A stretch of 64,000 nt of DNA from an uncultured Anaerolineales bacterium (GTDB taxonomy: Bacteria; Chloroflexota; Anaerolineae; Anaerolineales; UBA6663): NCBI GenBank assembly GCA_937952305.1, contig CALFZO010000117.1:1-64000 (forward strand). Direction: 5' to 3'. The notes under the pieces were generated by a model, which saw nothing but the letters and a program-made list of their open reading frames with translations, was not told where the DNA came from and did not search any database. Shown here piece by piece: positions 28,818 through 37,154 of the stretch; the first letter of the stretch is position 1, and every line of letters begins with the position of its first letter. A program made the position numbers and the translations under genes.

Positions 28818-30203
28818 ATGCGCCTCGCCCGCTGGCAGACGATCCTCTACGCCCTCGGCTCCCTGGGAGTCGCCCTGTCCTATCAGGCCTTCGGCACCTA
28901 CATCCAGTTCCTGTACATCGACATCCTGGGGGTCAAAGCGCAGTGGGTGGGCCTGGGCTGGGCCGTCTACGGCCTGTGGAACGCCGTCAACGACCCGCTG
29001 GCCGGCTACTGGTCCGACCGGACGCGCACGCGCTGGGGCCGGCGCGTGCCGTGGATCGCCGCGACCTTCATCCCGGTCGGCCTGTTCTTTTACCTGCTGT
29101 GGGTGCCGCCTACGCCGCTGGTGCAGGGCGGCGGGGTCCCGCTGTTCGTCTACTTCATGGCCGCGGTCCTGGTCTTCGATCTGGTCTGGACGATCGCGGT
29201 CATGAACTGGACGGCGCTCTTCCCGGAGATGATCCCGGACCAGGCCGAGCGCGCGGTCGTGTCCGGCTGGCGCCAGGGCTTCTCGGTGGTGGGGCTGCTG
29301 GTGGGGGTGGCGCTGCCGCCGGTCCTGGTGGGCGCCGATTGGGGCGGACGCGGCGGGATGGCCCTGGTTTTCGGGGCCGTGACCACGCTGACGCTGGGCT
29401 TGTCGCTGCTGGGCAGCCGCGAGAACGGCCAGGTGCTGCGTGAGGTGCAGCCGGCCTTCCTGCCGGCCCTGCGGGCCACCTTCGCCAACGCCGCCTTCCG
29501 CTGGTTCCTGGCCGCCAACCTGTTCAAAGAGTTCGTCTTCAGCATGCTCACGGCCTCGATCCCGTTCTGGGCCAAATACGTGCTCAAGATCAACGCCCCG
29601 ACGACGTTGTTCGGCGTGGAGCTGGATGTGGGCCTGCAGAACTCGCTGCTGCTGGGCGCGGCCCTGATCATGGCGCTGCCGGCCATCCCGGTCTGGGCGG
29701 GGCTGGCGCGGCGCTTCGGCGGGCGGCGCGCCTGGCAGGCCGCCCACCTGGTCTTCGCGGCGGCGCTGGTCTTCGTCTTCCTGGCCGGGGACTTCCGCCA
29801 GGCTGTGCTGGCTGTGGCGCTGGTGGGCCTGGGCTTCGCGGGCTTGCTGGTGATGCCGGACCTGCTGATCTCGGACGTGATCGACCAGGACGAGACCGTG
29901 ACCGGCGCGCGGCGCGAGGGCCTGTACTTCGGCCTGAACGGCTTCATCATCCGCTTCGCGTTTACGCTGCAGGGCCTGGTGGTGGGCGCCATCCTGGGCG
30001 GCAGCGGTTACGTCGGCGCCACGGCCGGAGACCTGTTCCCGGCTCAGCCGGAGACCGCCGTCCTGGGCATCCGTTTCATGGTCGCCGGCGTGCCCGCGCT
30101 GGCCTCGCTGCTCGTCGTCGCCGCCCTCCAGCTCTATCCACTGCACGGCGAACGCCTGGCCGCCCTGCGCGCCCAGCTGGCCGCGCTGCGCCCGCCGGCC
30201 TGA
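28818..30203 (+). CDS. MFS transporter, GPH/MelB-like
   Basis: A 461-residue, 12-helix transporter of the glycoside-pentoside-hexuronide:cation symporter (MelB-like, MFS_2) type. Diagnostic pieces are WNAVNDPLAGYWSDRTRTRWGRRVPWI near residues 54-80 (the MelB-family loop with Asn-Asp-Pro and Arg-x-Gly-x-Arg-x-Pro-W), LFPEM near 135 and SDVIDQDE near 350. Relatives move sugars, sulfonates or steroids with a cation. No sugar-catabolic gene is adjacent, so the substrate is open. The start ATG 28818 has no strong ribosome site. Confidence 0.9.
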   Translation: MRLARWQTILYALGSLGVALSYQAFGTYIQFLYIDILGVKAQWVGLGWAVYGLWNAVNDPLAGYWSDRTRTRWGRRVPWIAATFIPVGLFFYLLWVPPTPLVQGGGVPLFVYFMAAVLVFDLVWTIAVMNWTALFPEMIPDQAERAVVSGWRQGFSVVGLLVGVALPPVLVGADWGGRGGMALVFGAVTTLTLGLSLLGSRENGQVLREVQPAFLPALRATFANAAFRWFLAANLFKEFVFSMLTASIPFWAKYVLKINAPTTLFGVELDVGLQNSLLLGAALIMALPAIPVWAGLARRFGGRRAWQAAHLVFAAALVFVFLAGDFRQAVLAVALVGLGFAGLLVMPDLLISDVIDQDETVTGARREGLYFGLNGFIIRFAFTLQGLVVGAILGGSGYVGATAGDLFPAQPETAVLGIRFMVAGVPALASLLVVAALQLYPLHGERLAALRAQLAALRPPA

Positions 30204-30215
30204 GGCGCACACCCC

Positions 30216-31025
30216 ATGCTGAAACAAGCTGCCTTGCTGGCGCAATTGCGCGCCGCTTGTCACGCGGATAAACGCGTGGTGGCGGCGGTGCTGGGCGGCT
30301 CCTGCGCCACCGGCGAAATGGACGCGTACTCGGACATCGACTGCGTGCTGTTCTTTGAGCCGGCCGCCCTGGCGACGCTGGACCGGGCGGCCTGGGTGGC
30401 GCAGCTCGCGCCGCTGGCCCTGTTCTTCGCCGACGACTTTGGACACTTCACCGCCATCTTCGCGGACCTGGTGCGCGCCGAGTTCCACTTTGACCCGGCG
30501 GACCAGATGGCGCGCGTGGACGCGTGGGCCGGCAGCGTCTGGTTCCCGGCGCTGGCGGCCGCAGTGCTGGTGGACCGCACCGGCGAGCTGAGCCGGCGGC
30601 TGCAGCCCCTGGTCGGCGGGCCGCCGCAGCGCGACACGGCCGCGGCGGCGCTGCGCCTGATCCAGCACTTCGGCAACTTCGTGCTGTTCGGTCTCAACGT
30701 GCTGGAACGCGGCGAGTTGGCGCGGGCGCTGGACGTCCTGAGTCTGCTCCACCGCTATCTGCTGCACTTGGCGCGCCTGGTGGAGGGCGCCACCGCGCAC
30801 TGGCCCACGCCGTCGCGGGCGCTGGAACACGACCTGTCTCCGGCCGCTTACGCGCGCCTGCAGGCCTGCACGGCCCGCCTGAACCGGGCCGAGCTCGTGG
30901 CCGCTTATCAGGCCGCCTGGGGTTGGGGCCTGGAGCTGGGGGCCGTACTCGCGGCGCGGCATGGCCTGGCATGGCCCCTGACGCTGGCGCAGCCGCTGGC
31001 CGAGCGGGTGGCGCGGCTGGCATGA
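30216..31025 (+). CDS. Nucleotidyltransferase, lincosamide Lnu(B)/Lnu(F)-like
   Basis: A 269-residue nucleotidyltransferase. The catalytic loop GGSCATGEMDAYSDIDCVLFF at about residues 28-48 has the Gly-Ser and paired Asp of the NTase fold. From memory, the protein is colinear with Lnu(B)/Lnu(F) lincosamide nucleotidyltransferases: MLKQ start, a RAEFHF motif, GLNVLERGELARALDVLSLL, and LNRAELVAAYQ near the end. Those enzymes adenylylate lincomycin and clindamycin. Here the Tyr-Gly-Ser of the loop is Gly-Gly-Ser. Whether it acts on a drug or on a cell metabolite is unknown. Its stop overlaps the next start (ATGA). Confidence 0.78.
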   Translation: MLKQAALLAQLRAACHADKRVVAAVLGGSCATGEMDAYSDIDCVLFFEPAALATLDRAAWVAQLAPLALFFADDFGHFTAIFADLVRAEFHFDPADQMARVDAWAGSVWFPALAAAVLVDRTGELSRRLQPLVGGPPQRDTAAAALRLIQHFGNFVLFGLNVLERGELARALDVLSLLHRYLLHLARLVEGATAHWPTPSRALEHDLSPAAYARLQACTARLNRAELVAAYQAAWGWGLELGAVLAARHGLAWPLTLAQPLAERVARLA

Positions 31026-32956
31026 GCGCTCCGTCCCCCGCCGGTCTGAGCCGGGGCCGCGAGCTGGCCCTCCTGGGCGCCATTCTGCTCCTGGCCGGCG
31101 TGTTGCGCCTGGGCTGGCCAGGCGTGACCGAGTTCAAGCGCGACGAGGCCGCCCTGTACGGCCTGGCCCTGGACGTGGCCGAGTTCAAGGCCCTGCCGCT
31201 GCGCGGCATCGGCTCGTCCGTGGGGCTGCCCAACGCCCCGGCCAGCGTCTACGTCTTTGCGCTGCCGCTCTTCCTGTGGCCAAGCCCGCTGGCCGCGACC
31301 CTGTTCGTGGGCGCCCTCAACACGGCGTCCGTGGCGCTGGCCTATGTGATGGCGCGCCGTTACTGGGGCGTGCGCGCGGCCCTGCTGGCGGCGCTGCTCT
31401 ACGCCGCCGCGCCATGGGGCGTGCTCTACTCGCGCAAGATTTGGGCGCAAAACCTGCTGCCGCTCTTCGTCGTGGGCTACGTTTTCACGGCGCTGCTGGC
31501 CCTGGTGGAGGGCCGCCGGCGCTGGCTGGTGGCCCACCTCGTCCTGCTGGCGCTGATCGCCCAATTGCACCTCTCCGGCCTGGCCTTCGTCCCGCTCACG
31601 GCGCTGCTGCTCGGGCTCTACCGCCGCAACGTGGATTGGCGTCTGGCCGGGTGGGGGGCGCTGGCGGCGGCGGCGACGCTGGTCCCGATCGGGCTGTACG
31701 CGGCGCAGCAGGCCGGCGCCACCGGAATGGGGGCCTTGACGGCGCTGCTGGCCCAGCCGGCGGCTGTTACGGGCGATTCGCTCTGGCTGGCGACGTTGGT
31801 GGCGCTGGGCCTGGAAGCGCACTCGCTGGCCGGCGCGCAGGCCTTTCGCGCCTTCCTGGCCACGGTCCCGAACTTCGATCCGCTGCTCTATCTGGAGGGC
31901 GCGCTCGCAGTCGGCGGCGCCGCCGTGGCTTTGGCGCAGCGCTTCCGGAAAGCGGCTGGCCCGGAGGCGCGCCAGCCCGCCCGTGAGGCCGGCCTGATCG
32001 TGGTCCTGTGGCTGCTCGTCCCGATCCTGGTCTTCGTGCGCCACAGCACGCCGGTCTTCCCGCACTACTTCATCCTGCTCTTCCCGGCGCCCTATTTGCT
32101 GGCCGGCTTGGCCCTGGACGCGGCCTTATCACGCTGGCCGCGGTTCGGCCCCCTCGCGGTGATTACGGCGTTGGCGATCGCGGCCGCCCAGGTCTGGCTG
32201 GTGGCCGCGCTGTTGGGCTTCATCGGCGCCCGCGCCACGCCCGGCGCGTTTGGGACGCCGCTGCGCCTGCTCCTGGACGTGGCCGGCCGGGCGCGGTCCG
32301 CGCCGGAGGTCGTGATCGTCAGCGACGGCGCCGACCCCGGCCACGCCGAGGTGCCGGCCGTCTTCGACGTGCTGCTGCGCGGCATCCCGCATCGCTTTGT
32401 GGATGGGCGCACCACGGCAGTGCTGCCGGCCGGGGACGCCGCCGTGGTGGTCTGGCCGGGCGCGGGGCCGTATCCGGGCGCGGAGTTGATTGAGACGTGG
32501 GGCGGCGGCTGGGCGGAGACGGTGCCCTTGCGGGCCGGCGAGGGCGCCGTCCGGATCGCGCGCTTCGCGGGCGCCAGCCTCGGTCCGCCGCAGCCGCGGG
32601 CGGCCTCGGCCCTGCTGGCCAACGGCGTGGAAGTGCTCGGCAGCGGCGGCCCGGCGCGGCCGTGGGCGTTGTGGTGGCGCGCGCCGGACGGGGCCGCGGA
32701 CGCCGAGGCCGTCACGATCTTCGCGCACCTGCTGGACGCGCAAGGGCAGCGCCTGGCCCAGGCCGATGTGCCGACCTATCCGGTCGGCGGCTGGCGGGCC
32801 GGCGACCTGGTCGTCAGCTACTTCGCGTTGGCGGGCGAGGGCACGACGGTCCGGGTGGGCATGTATGGCGCGCAATCGCGCGCGCCGGTAGATGTGCTGG
32901 ACGCCGCCGGCAACCCGGCCGGCCAATGGCTGGAGTTCCCTCTGTCCTTACCCTGA
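31022..32956 (+). CDS. Membrane glycosyltransferase, family 39-like (PMT/ArnT type)
   Basis: A 644-residue polytopic protein. The first loop after helix 1 contains FKRDEAALYGLALDV, the Asp-Glu catalytic element of GT-C enzymes such as ArnT and PMT, which transfer sugars from polyprenyl phosphates. About ten helices follow up to residue 410. The C-terminal 230 residues are extracytoplasmic, with WALWWRAPDG, FAHLLDAQGQRLAQADVP and VGMYG motifs that form a beta-sandwich also seen in the glycosyltransferase at 37155-39497. The start ATG 31022 overlaps the preceding stop by ATGA. Acceptor and sugar are unknown. Confidence 0.85.
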   Translation: MSAPSPAGLSRGRELALLGAILLLAGVLRLGWPGVTEFKRDEAALYGLALDVAEFKALPLRGIGSSVGLPNAPASVYVFALPLFLWPSPLAATLFVGALNTASVALAYVMARRYWGVRAALLAALLYAAAPWGVLYSRKIWAQNLLPLFVVGYVFTALLALVEGRRRWLVAHLVLLALIAQLHLSGLAFVPLTALLLGLYRRNVDWRLAGWGALAAAATLVPIGLYAAQQAGATGMGALTALLAQPAAVTGDSLWLATLVALGLEAHSLAGAQAFRAFLATVPNFDPLLYLEGALAVGGAAVALAQRFRKAAGPEARQPAREAGLIVVLWLLVPILVFVRHSTPVFPHYFILLFPAPYLLAGLALDAALSRWPRFGPLAVITALAIAAAQVWLVAALLGFIGARATPGAFGTPLRLLLDVAGRARSAPEVVIVSDGADPGHAEVPAVFDVLLRGIPHRFVDGRTTAVLPAGDAAVVVWPGAGPYPGAELIETWGGGWAETVPLRAGEGAVRIARFAGASLGPPQPRAASALLANGVEVLGSGGPARPWALWWRAPDGAADAEAVTIFAHLLDAQGQRLAQADVPTYPVGGWRAGDLVVSYFALAGEGTTVRVGMYGAQSRAPVDVLDAAGNPAGQWLEFPLSLP

Positions 32957-32959
32957 ACC

Positions 32960-33802
32960 ATGCCGACTTCTTCCCGAACGATCCTGATCACGGGCTGTTC
33001 CTCCGGCTTCGGCCGGGCCACGGCCCTGCATCTGGCCCGGCGCGGCTGGCGCGTCTTCGCCACCGTGCGGACCGAGCCTGATCGCCAGAGCCTGCTGGCC
33101 GAGGCCGCCGGCCTGCCCGTGGACGTGTCTCTGTGCGATGTCACCGTACCAGCCCAGATCGCGGGCCTCCTTCAGGCTGTCAGGGCGGCCACACCGACCC
33201 TGGACGCGCTGCTCAACAACGCCGGCACGGCTTACCCCGCGCCGCTGGAGCTATTGCCGCTGGCCGACCTGCGCCGCCAGTTCGAGATCAACGTGGTCGG
33301 CCAGCTGGCGGTGACGCAGGCCGCGCTGCCTCTGCTCAAGGCCGCGCGCGGCCTGATCCTGAATGTCTCCAGCATGGGCGGGCGCGTCGCCTTCCCGATC
33401 ACGGGCGCGTACCACGCCTCCAAGTTCGCGCTGGAGGCCCTGAGCGATTCGCTGCGGATTGAGCTGGCGCCGTTCGGTGTGAAGGTGGTGGTGCTGGAAC
33501 CGGGCGGCAGCCCCACCGCCATCTGGGGGACCGGCGAGAAAAACGCCGGGACCGCGCTGACTGATCCCGGCGTCGCGGCTTACCGCCCGCTGGTGGAACG
33601 TTATCTGCGCCTGGCGCACGCTTCGGCGCGGGACGGCTTCCCGCCCGAGCAGTTCGCGGCGCTGGTCGAGCGCATCCTGAACGAGCCGCGCCCGCGCGCC
33701 CGCTACGTCATCGGCCGGGGCGCGGCCCGCAACCTGCTGCTGCGCCGCCTGCTGCCGGACGCCTGGTGGGACGCCATTCTGCGGCGCTTATTCCGCTGGT
33801 AA
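32960..33802 (+). CDS. SDR family oxidoreductase
   Basis: A 280-residue classical short-chain dehydrogenase/reductase. The cofactor loop TGCSSGFG is at about residues 12-19, NNAG near 88, the catalytic Ser in NVSSMGG near 136, and YHASK near 153-157. An Arg in the ATVRTEPDR segment after beta-2 suggests NADP(H). The C-terminal extension with RYVIGRGAARNLLLRRLLP resembles SDRs acting on lipids or retinol-like substrates, but specificity is not readable. It begins three bases after the glycosyltransferase stop and converges with the acyl-CoA dehydrogenase gene, with only 8 bases between stops. Confidence 0.93.
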   Translation: MPTSSRTILITGCSSGFGRATALHLARRGWRVFATVRTEPDRQSLLAEAAGLPVDVSLCDVTVPAQIAGLLQAVRAATPTLDALLNNAGTAYPAPLELLPLADLRRQFEINVVGQLAVTQAALPLLKAARGLILNVSSMGGRVAFPITGAYHASKFALEALSDSLRIELAPFGVKVVVLEPGGSPTAIWGTGEKNAGTALTDPGVAAYRPLVERYLRLAHASARDGFPPEQFAALVERILNEPRPRARYVIGRGAARNLLLRRLLPDAWWDAILRRLFRW

Positions 33803-33810
33803 GCGCGCTT

Positions 33811-34947
33811 TTATAACCCCAGGACGTGCCGGGCGATCACCAGGCGCTGGATCTCGCTCGAGCCTTCGCCGATGGTCATCAGGCGCGCGTCGCGGTACAT
33901 CCGCTCCACCGGGAACTCGCTCGAATACCCGTAGCCGCCGTGGACCTGGATAGCGTTGCGACAGACGCGCTCGGCCATCTCCGTGGCGAAGAGCTTGGCC
34001 TGGGCGGCCTCCTTGGTGAACGGCTGACCAGTCTGCTTGCGCCAGGCCGCGTAGTACACGTACAGGCGCGCGATCTCGATCTCCGTGGCGGCGTCGGCCA
34101 GCATCCACTGGATGGCCTGATGCTGGGCGATGGGCACGCCGAAGGTGCGGCGCTCGTGCGCGTACTTCACGGCCGCCTCGAACGCGCCCTGCGCCAGCCC
34201 CACGGACAGCGCGCCGATGCCGATGCGGCCGCCGTCCAGCACGGTCAGCGTTTGCGCCAGGCCTTTGCCCAGCGTGCCCACCAGGTTCTCCCGCGGCACG
34301 CGCACCTCGTCGAAGGTCACGGCGTGGGTGGGCGAGCCGTGCAGGCCCATCTTCTTCTCGGCCGCGCCAATCGTGATCCCGGGCGTGGCGGTGGGCACCA
34401 GGATCTGGCTCAGCCGCTTCTCGTCGGTGCGGCACAGCACCACGATCATGTCCGCGATCGAGGCGTTGGTCGTCCACATCTTCTGGCCGTCGATGATCCA
34501 GGCGTCGCCCTCCAGCACGGCCCGCGTCTGCACGCCGCCGGCCAGGTCGCTGCCGGCGCCGGGCTCGGTGAGGGCCAGCGCCCCCAGCCGGCCCTGGCCG
34601 GACGCCAGCCGCGGCAGCCACTGCCGCTTGAGCGCGTCCGAGCCGAACAGGGCCAGGGCCGCGCAGGCCAGGCCGTTGTGCGCGGCCAGCGCCAGCGCCG
34701 TGGACCCGCAGGCCCGGCCGAGCTCCTCCACGGCGATGGCGGCGCTGACCGCGTCCACGCCCGCGCCGCCCAGCGCCTCAGGCACGTTCAGGCCGAGCAG
34801 GCCCAGCGCCGCGCCTTTGCGCACGGCCTCCCAGTTGAACTCGTCGGTCTCGTCCACGTGGCGCGCGCGCGGCGCCACTTCCCGCTCACAGAAGTCGCGC
34901 ACGCTGGCGCGCCACATCTGCTGTTCCGGGGTCAGTTCGAAATTCAT
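33811..34947 (-). CDS. Acyl-CoA dehydrogenase
   Basis: A 378-residue flavoprotein that oxidises acyl-CoA to the 2-enoyl-CoA and passes electrons to ETF. ALTEPGAGSDLAGG near 125-139 and WTTNASIAD near 158 form the FAD/substrate region. RTFGVPIAQHQAIQW near 265-280 and VHGGYGYSSEFPVERMYRDARL near 340-361 are signature 2. The catalytic Glu is in IGEGSSEIQ near 365, as in short- and medium-chain enzymes. AGGAG precedes ATG 34947. No other beta-oxidation gene is adjacent, so chain length is not assigned. Confidence 0.96.
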   Translation of the reverse strand: MNFELTPEQQMWRASVRDFCEREVAPRARHVDETDEFNWEAVRKGAALGLLGLNVPEALGGAGVDAVSAAIAVEELGRACGSTALALAAHNGLACAALALFGSDALKRQWLPRLASGQGRLGALALTEPGAGSDLAGGVQTRAVLEGDAWIIDGQKMWTTNASIADMIVVLCRTDEKRLSQILVPTATPGITIGAAEKKMGLHGSPTHAVTFDEVRVPRENLVGTLGKGLAQTLTVLDGGRIGIGALSVGLAQGAFEAAVKYAHERRTFGVPIAQHQAIQWMLADAATEIEIARLYVYYAAWRKQTGQPFTKEAAQAKLFATEMAERVCRNAIQVHGGYGYSSEFPVERMYRDARLMTIGEGSSEIQRLVIARHVLGL

Positions 34948-34992
34948 ACGCTGGCTCCTGGTGGGTGGATTGTGGAGGCGGGGCGGATTTGC

Positions 34993-34998
34993 GATAAT
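34993..34998 (+). promoter_or_regulatory. -10 box for the HELTH-motif gene
   Basis: GATAAT 17 bases before ATG 35016, predicting a leader of about 11 bases that contains GGAGGG. Confidence 0.45.
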
Positions 34999-35015
34999 GC
35001 CGGCGGAGGGCCGCC

Positions 35016-35573
35016 ATGAGCAGAAAGCTGAAACCGCCTGAGCTGGCCGAAGCCCGCCTGGTCTTCGGCGCCGCCCTGGACTATGACCGGCTGCGCGTCT
35101 CCGAGGGCCGCTATTTCCCTAATTTTATCGCGGACGTCGGCGCGCTGCTGCGCGGGGCCAAGCGCCGCGTGGACAACGCCGTCACGCTCGGCGACACGTC
35201 CTTCTTCCCGCGCGAGCTGCAGGCCGAGGCCGGGAATGAAGACGACATGGCCTGGCTCATCCACGAGCTGACGCACCAGTGGCAGTTCCAGCGCTTCGGC
35301 TGGCGCTACCTGTGGGAGGCCGTGCAGGTGCAGCTCAGCCTCGGCCCGGCCGGCTACACCTACACCGACGCCAAGCACGGCCGCCCGCAGGAGGCCCTGC
35401 GCGCCGCGCACGCGGCCAATAAGCGCTTCGCCGATTTCAACCGCGAACAGCAGGGCGATATCGCCCGCGACTACTATCGCGCCCTCAAGCGCGGCGAGGA
35501 CGTTACCGCCTGGGACCCGTTCTTCGCCGAGATGGGCAAGCTGGGCCGGCCCGCCGACGCCGCGCGGGAGTGA
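35016..35573 (+). CDS. HELTH-motif protein, DUF4157/Vgr-related metallopeptidase-like
   Basis: A 185-residue protein. The segment around residues 70-95 (AWLIHELTHQWQFQRFG) contains an HExxH zinc-binding motif followed by Trp-Gln, as in the eCIS core/DUF4157 and Vgr-related proteins. Before it, VDNAVTLGDTSFFPR resembles the conserved strand of that family. The C-terminal half is helical and charged (FNREQQGDIARDYYRAL). Whether it cleaves peptides is unproven: the third zinc ligand is not obvious. It is a stand-alone gene with no contractile injection genes around. GGAGGG precedes ATG 35016. Confidence 0.72.
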   Translation: MSRKLKPPELAEARLVFGAALDYDRLRVSEGRYFPNFIADVGALLRGAKRRVDNAVTLGDTSFFPRELQAEAGNEDDMAWLIHELTHQWQFQRFGWRYLWEAVQVQLSLGPAGYTYTDAKHGRPQEALRAAHAANKRFADFNREQQGDIARDYYRALKRGEDVTAWDPFFAEMGKLGRPADAARE

Positions 35574-35582
35574 CCGCCCCGC

Positions 35583-36422
35583 TCAGCCGAACGCCACCAC
35601 CCCGAAGGCCTCGGGCCGCGCCACCACGCGCTCAAAGCCGGCCTCCTTCAGGCGGCGCACCACGCCCTTGGTCGTGCGCGCCCCGGACGGGCTGTCTGGG
35701 TTGCCGATGTAGTGGAACAGCCGCCCCTTCGCTGTGAGCACGCGCCGCAGCTCCCGGTAGAACTCGCCCGAATACAGGTGCCCGGCCAGGCTGAACGTGG
35801 GCGGGTCGTGGACGATGCGCGCGAAGCTGCCGGCCGGCAACTGCGGCACCACGTCGAAGGCGTCGCCCAGGCGCTGCTCCAGGCGCGGGTGCGTGAACAA
35901 CGCCTGCGACCACGGGTTGTGCCAGGCCAGCTCCAGCACGGCCGGATCGAATTCGATCGTGACTACGTGCTCGGCTGTCGCGGCGGCGGCGATGGCCGTG
36001 TAGCCCAGGCCCGTGGACGTATCGAGCACGCGCCCGCCGATGGGGGCGACGGTCTTGATCTTGCGGCGGGTGTCCTCCTGCGGGTCCACGTCCTTGATGC
36101 GGTGCATGGGCAGGCCCGAGATCAGCATCGTCGGCGCGCGCGGCGTGGGCATCAGGGTGTAGACGCGTTCGGTGTCTTCGGAGAAGACCTTGAGCTCGCG
36201 CAGCGCGCCGGCCTCCAGGTGGAAGCAGTTGACCTCGGCGCGCTGGATGGCTTCCGCTTGGGCCCAGGTGAGCCAGGCGCCGCCCGCGAAGGTCACGCCG
36301 TCCGTGTCCAGCGCGGCCGTAGTCTCGGTCAGCCCCAGGTCGGTGGAGGTGACCGTCTCGGCTGCGCCCGCCCGCCGCGCCGCCAGCAGAGGCGCGGTCT
36401 GGTAGTGCGAGAGCACGATCAC
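35583..36422 (-). CDS. Archaeal-type COG2521 SAM-dependent methyltransferase
   Basis: A 279-residue class I methyltransferase. It matches the family I recall as COG2521, mostly archaeal: APTMLISGLPMHRIKD with DPQEDTRRK, the SAM motif VLDTSTGLGYTAIAA near 130-144, EFDPAVLELAWHNPWSQ, then HDPPTFSLAGHLYSGEFYRELRR and FHYIGNP. The Asp-Pro-Pro motif IV suggests an amino or small-molecule acceptor; the N-terminal 110 residues are a separate domain with HYQTAPLLAARRAGA. Start GTG 36422 overlaps the stop of the upstream methyltransferase (GTGA). The substrate is unknown. Confidence 0.82.
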   Translation of the reverse strand: MIVLSHYQTAPLLAARRAGAAETVTSTDLGLTETTAALDTDGVTFAGGAWLTWAQAEAIQRAEVNCFHLEAGALRELKVFSEDTERVYTLMPTPRAPTMLISGLPMHRIKDVDPQEDTRRKIKTVAPIGGRVLDTSTGLGYTAIAAAATAEHVVTIEFDPAVLELAWHNPWSQALFTHPRLEQRLGDAFDVVPQLPAGSFARIVHDPPTFSLAGHLYSGEFYRELRRVLTAKGRLFHYIGNPDSPSGARTTKGVVRRLKEAGFERVVARPEAFGVVAFG

Positions 36423-37141
36423 GCCGGCCGGCCTCCCGCGCGCCGCCACCACACGCCCGTCCACTCCGGGAGCCGCGCCCAGCCGTTGGCGCGGATGCGC
36501 GCCGCCAACTCCGGGCCGAAGAAGAACTCGGTGCGCGCCACGGCCTCGTCCACGCTGGCGAAGACGTAATCGGTGGCGATGACTTCGCGCCGGAAACCCC
36601 ACTCGTTTTCCAGCCAGGCGTAATACTCGGCCAGCCCCGGCGTGGGCGGCGCCGGTGTCTGGCTGCCCGTGGTCATCGTCTCCAGGATGATGAGCGTGCC
36701 GTCCGGCGCGGCCGCGCGCCGCATCTCGCCCAGGATGCGCCCGATCTGGCTCTGCCACTCCTGCGCGTACCAGGCGCGCAGATGGCCGATGGCCCAGCCG
36801 GCCGCCACCACGTCGGCCCAGCCGTCGGCCACGGGCAGGGCGCGCATATCGCCGCGCACCAGCGGCCACTGGCCGGCGACGGCCTGGCGCTGGCGGGCGT
36901 GCTCGCGCAGCATGTCGGCGTGCAGGTCCAGGGCCACCAGGCGCGCTATCCGGCCATGCAGCAAGAGCGGCAGGCGGCCGGTGCCGGTACCCAGGTCCAG
37001 CACGCGCCGGCCGGCCAGCGGCGTGATCTCCGTCAACGCTTTGAGCAGGTTGCCGTCGGCGTCCTCCGGCGCAATCAAGCGATGGTAGGCGTCGGCGCGG
37101 GATGTGTAGATTCGGACAAAGTGATCGTCGGTGAGGGCCAT
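36419..37141 (-). CDS. Class I SAM-dependent methyltransferase (UbiE/Methyltransf_11-like)
   Basis: A 240-residue methyltransferase. SAM motif I is VLDLGTGTGRLPLLL near residues 46-60, followed by the acidic LVALDLHADML end of beta-2 and a RGDMRALPVADGWADVVAA motif II-III region. The C-terminal part (TDYVFASVDEAVARTEFFFG) resembles small bacterial methyltransferases acting on phosphatidylethanolamine or small molecules. ATG 37141 is the first Met after the upstream glycosyltransferase stop, 13 bases away. The stop overlaps the next gene by four bases, so three genes (glycosyltransferase and two methyltransferases) form an operon. Confidence 0.88.
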   Translation of the reverse strand: MALTDDHFVRIYTSRADAYHRLIAPEDADGNLLKALTEITPLAGRRVLDLGTGTGRLPLLLHGRIARLVALDLHADMLREHARQRQAVAGQWPLVRGDMRALPVADGWADVVAAGWAIGHLRAWYAQEWQSQIGRILGEMRRAAAPDGTLIILETMTTGSQTPAPPTPGLAEYYAWLENEWGFRREVIATDYVFASVDEAVARTEFFFGPELAARIRANGWARLPEWTGVWWRRAGGRPA

Positions 37142-37154
37142 AGCGGTGACGCGG

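Noticed and set aside
28137..30962. Antisense open frame of 941 codons across GNAT, mogA, MFS and lnu-like genes
   Set aside because: It crosses four well-supported genes and its product is low-complexity Arg/Gln/His. It comes from absent stop codons at high GC.
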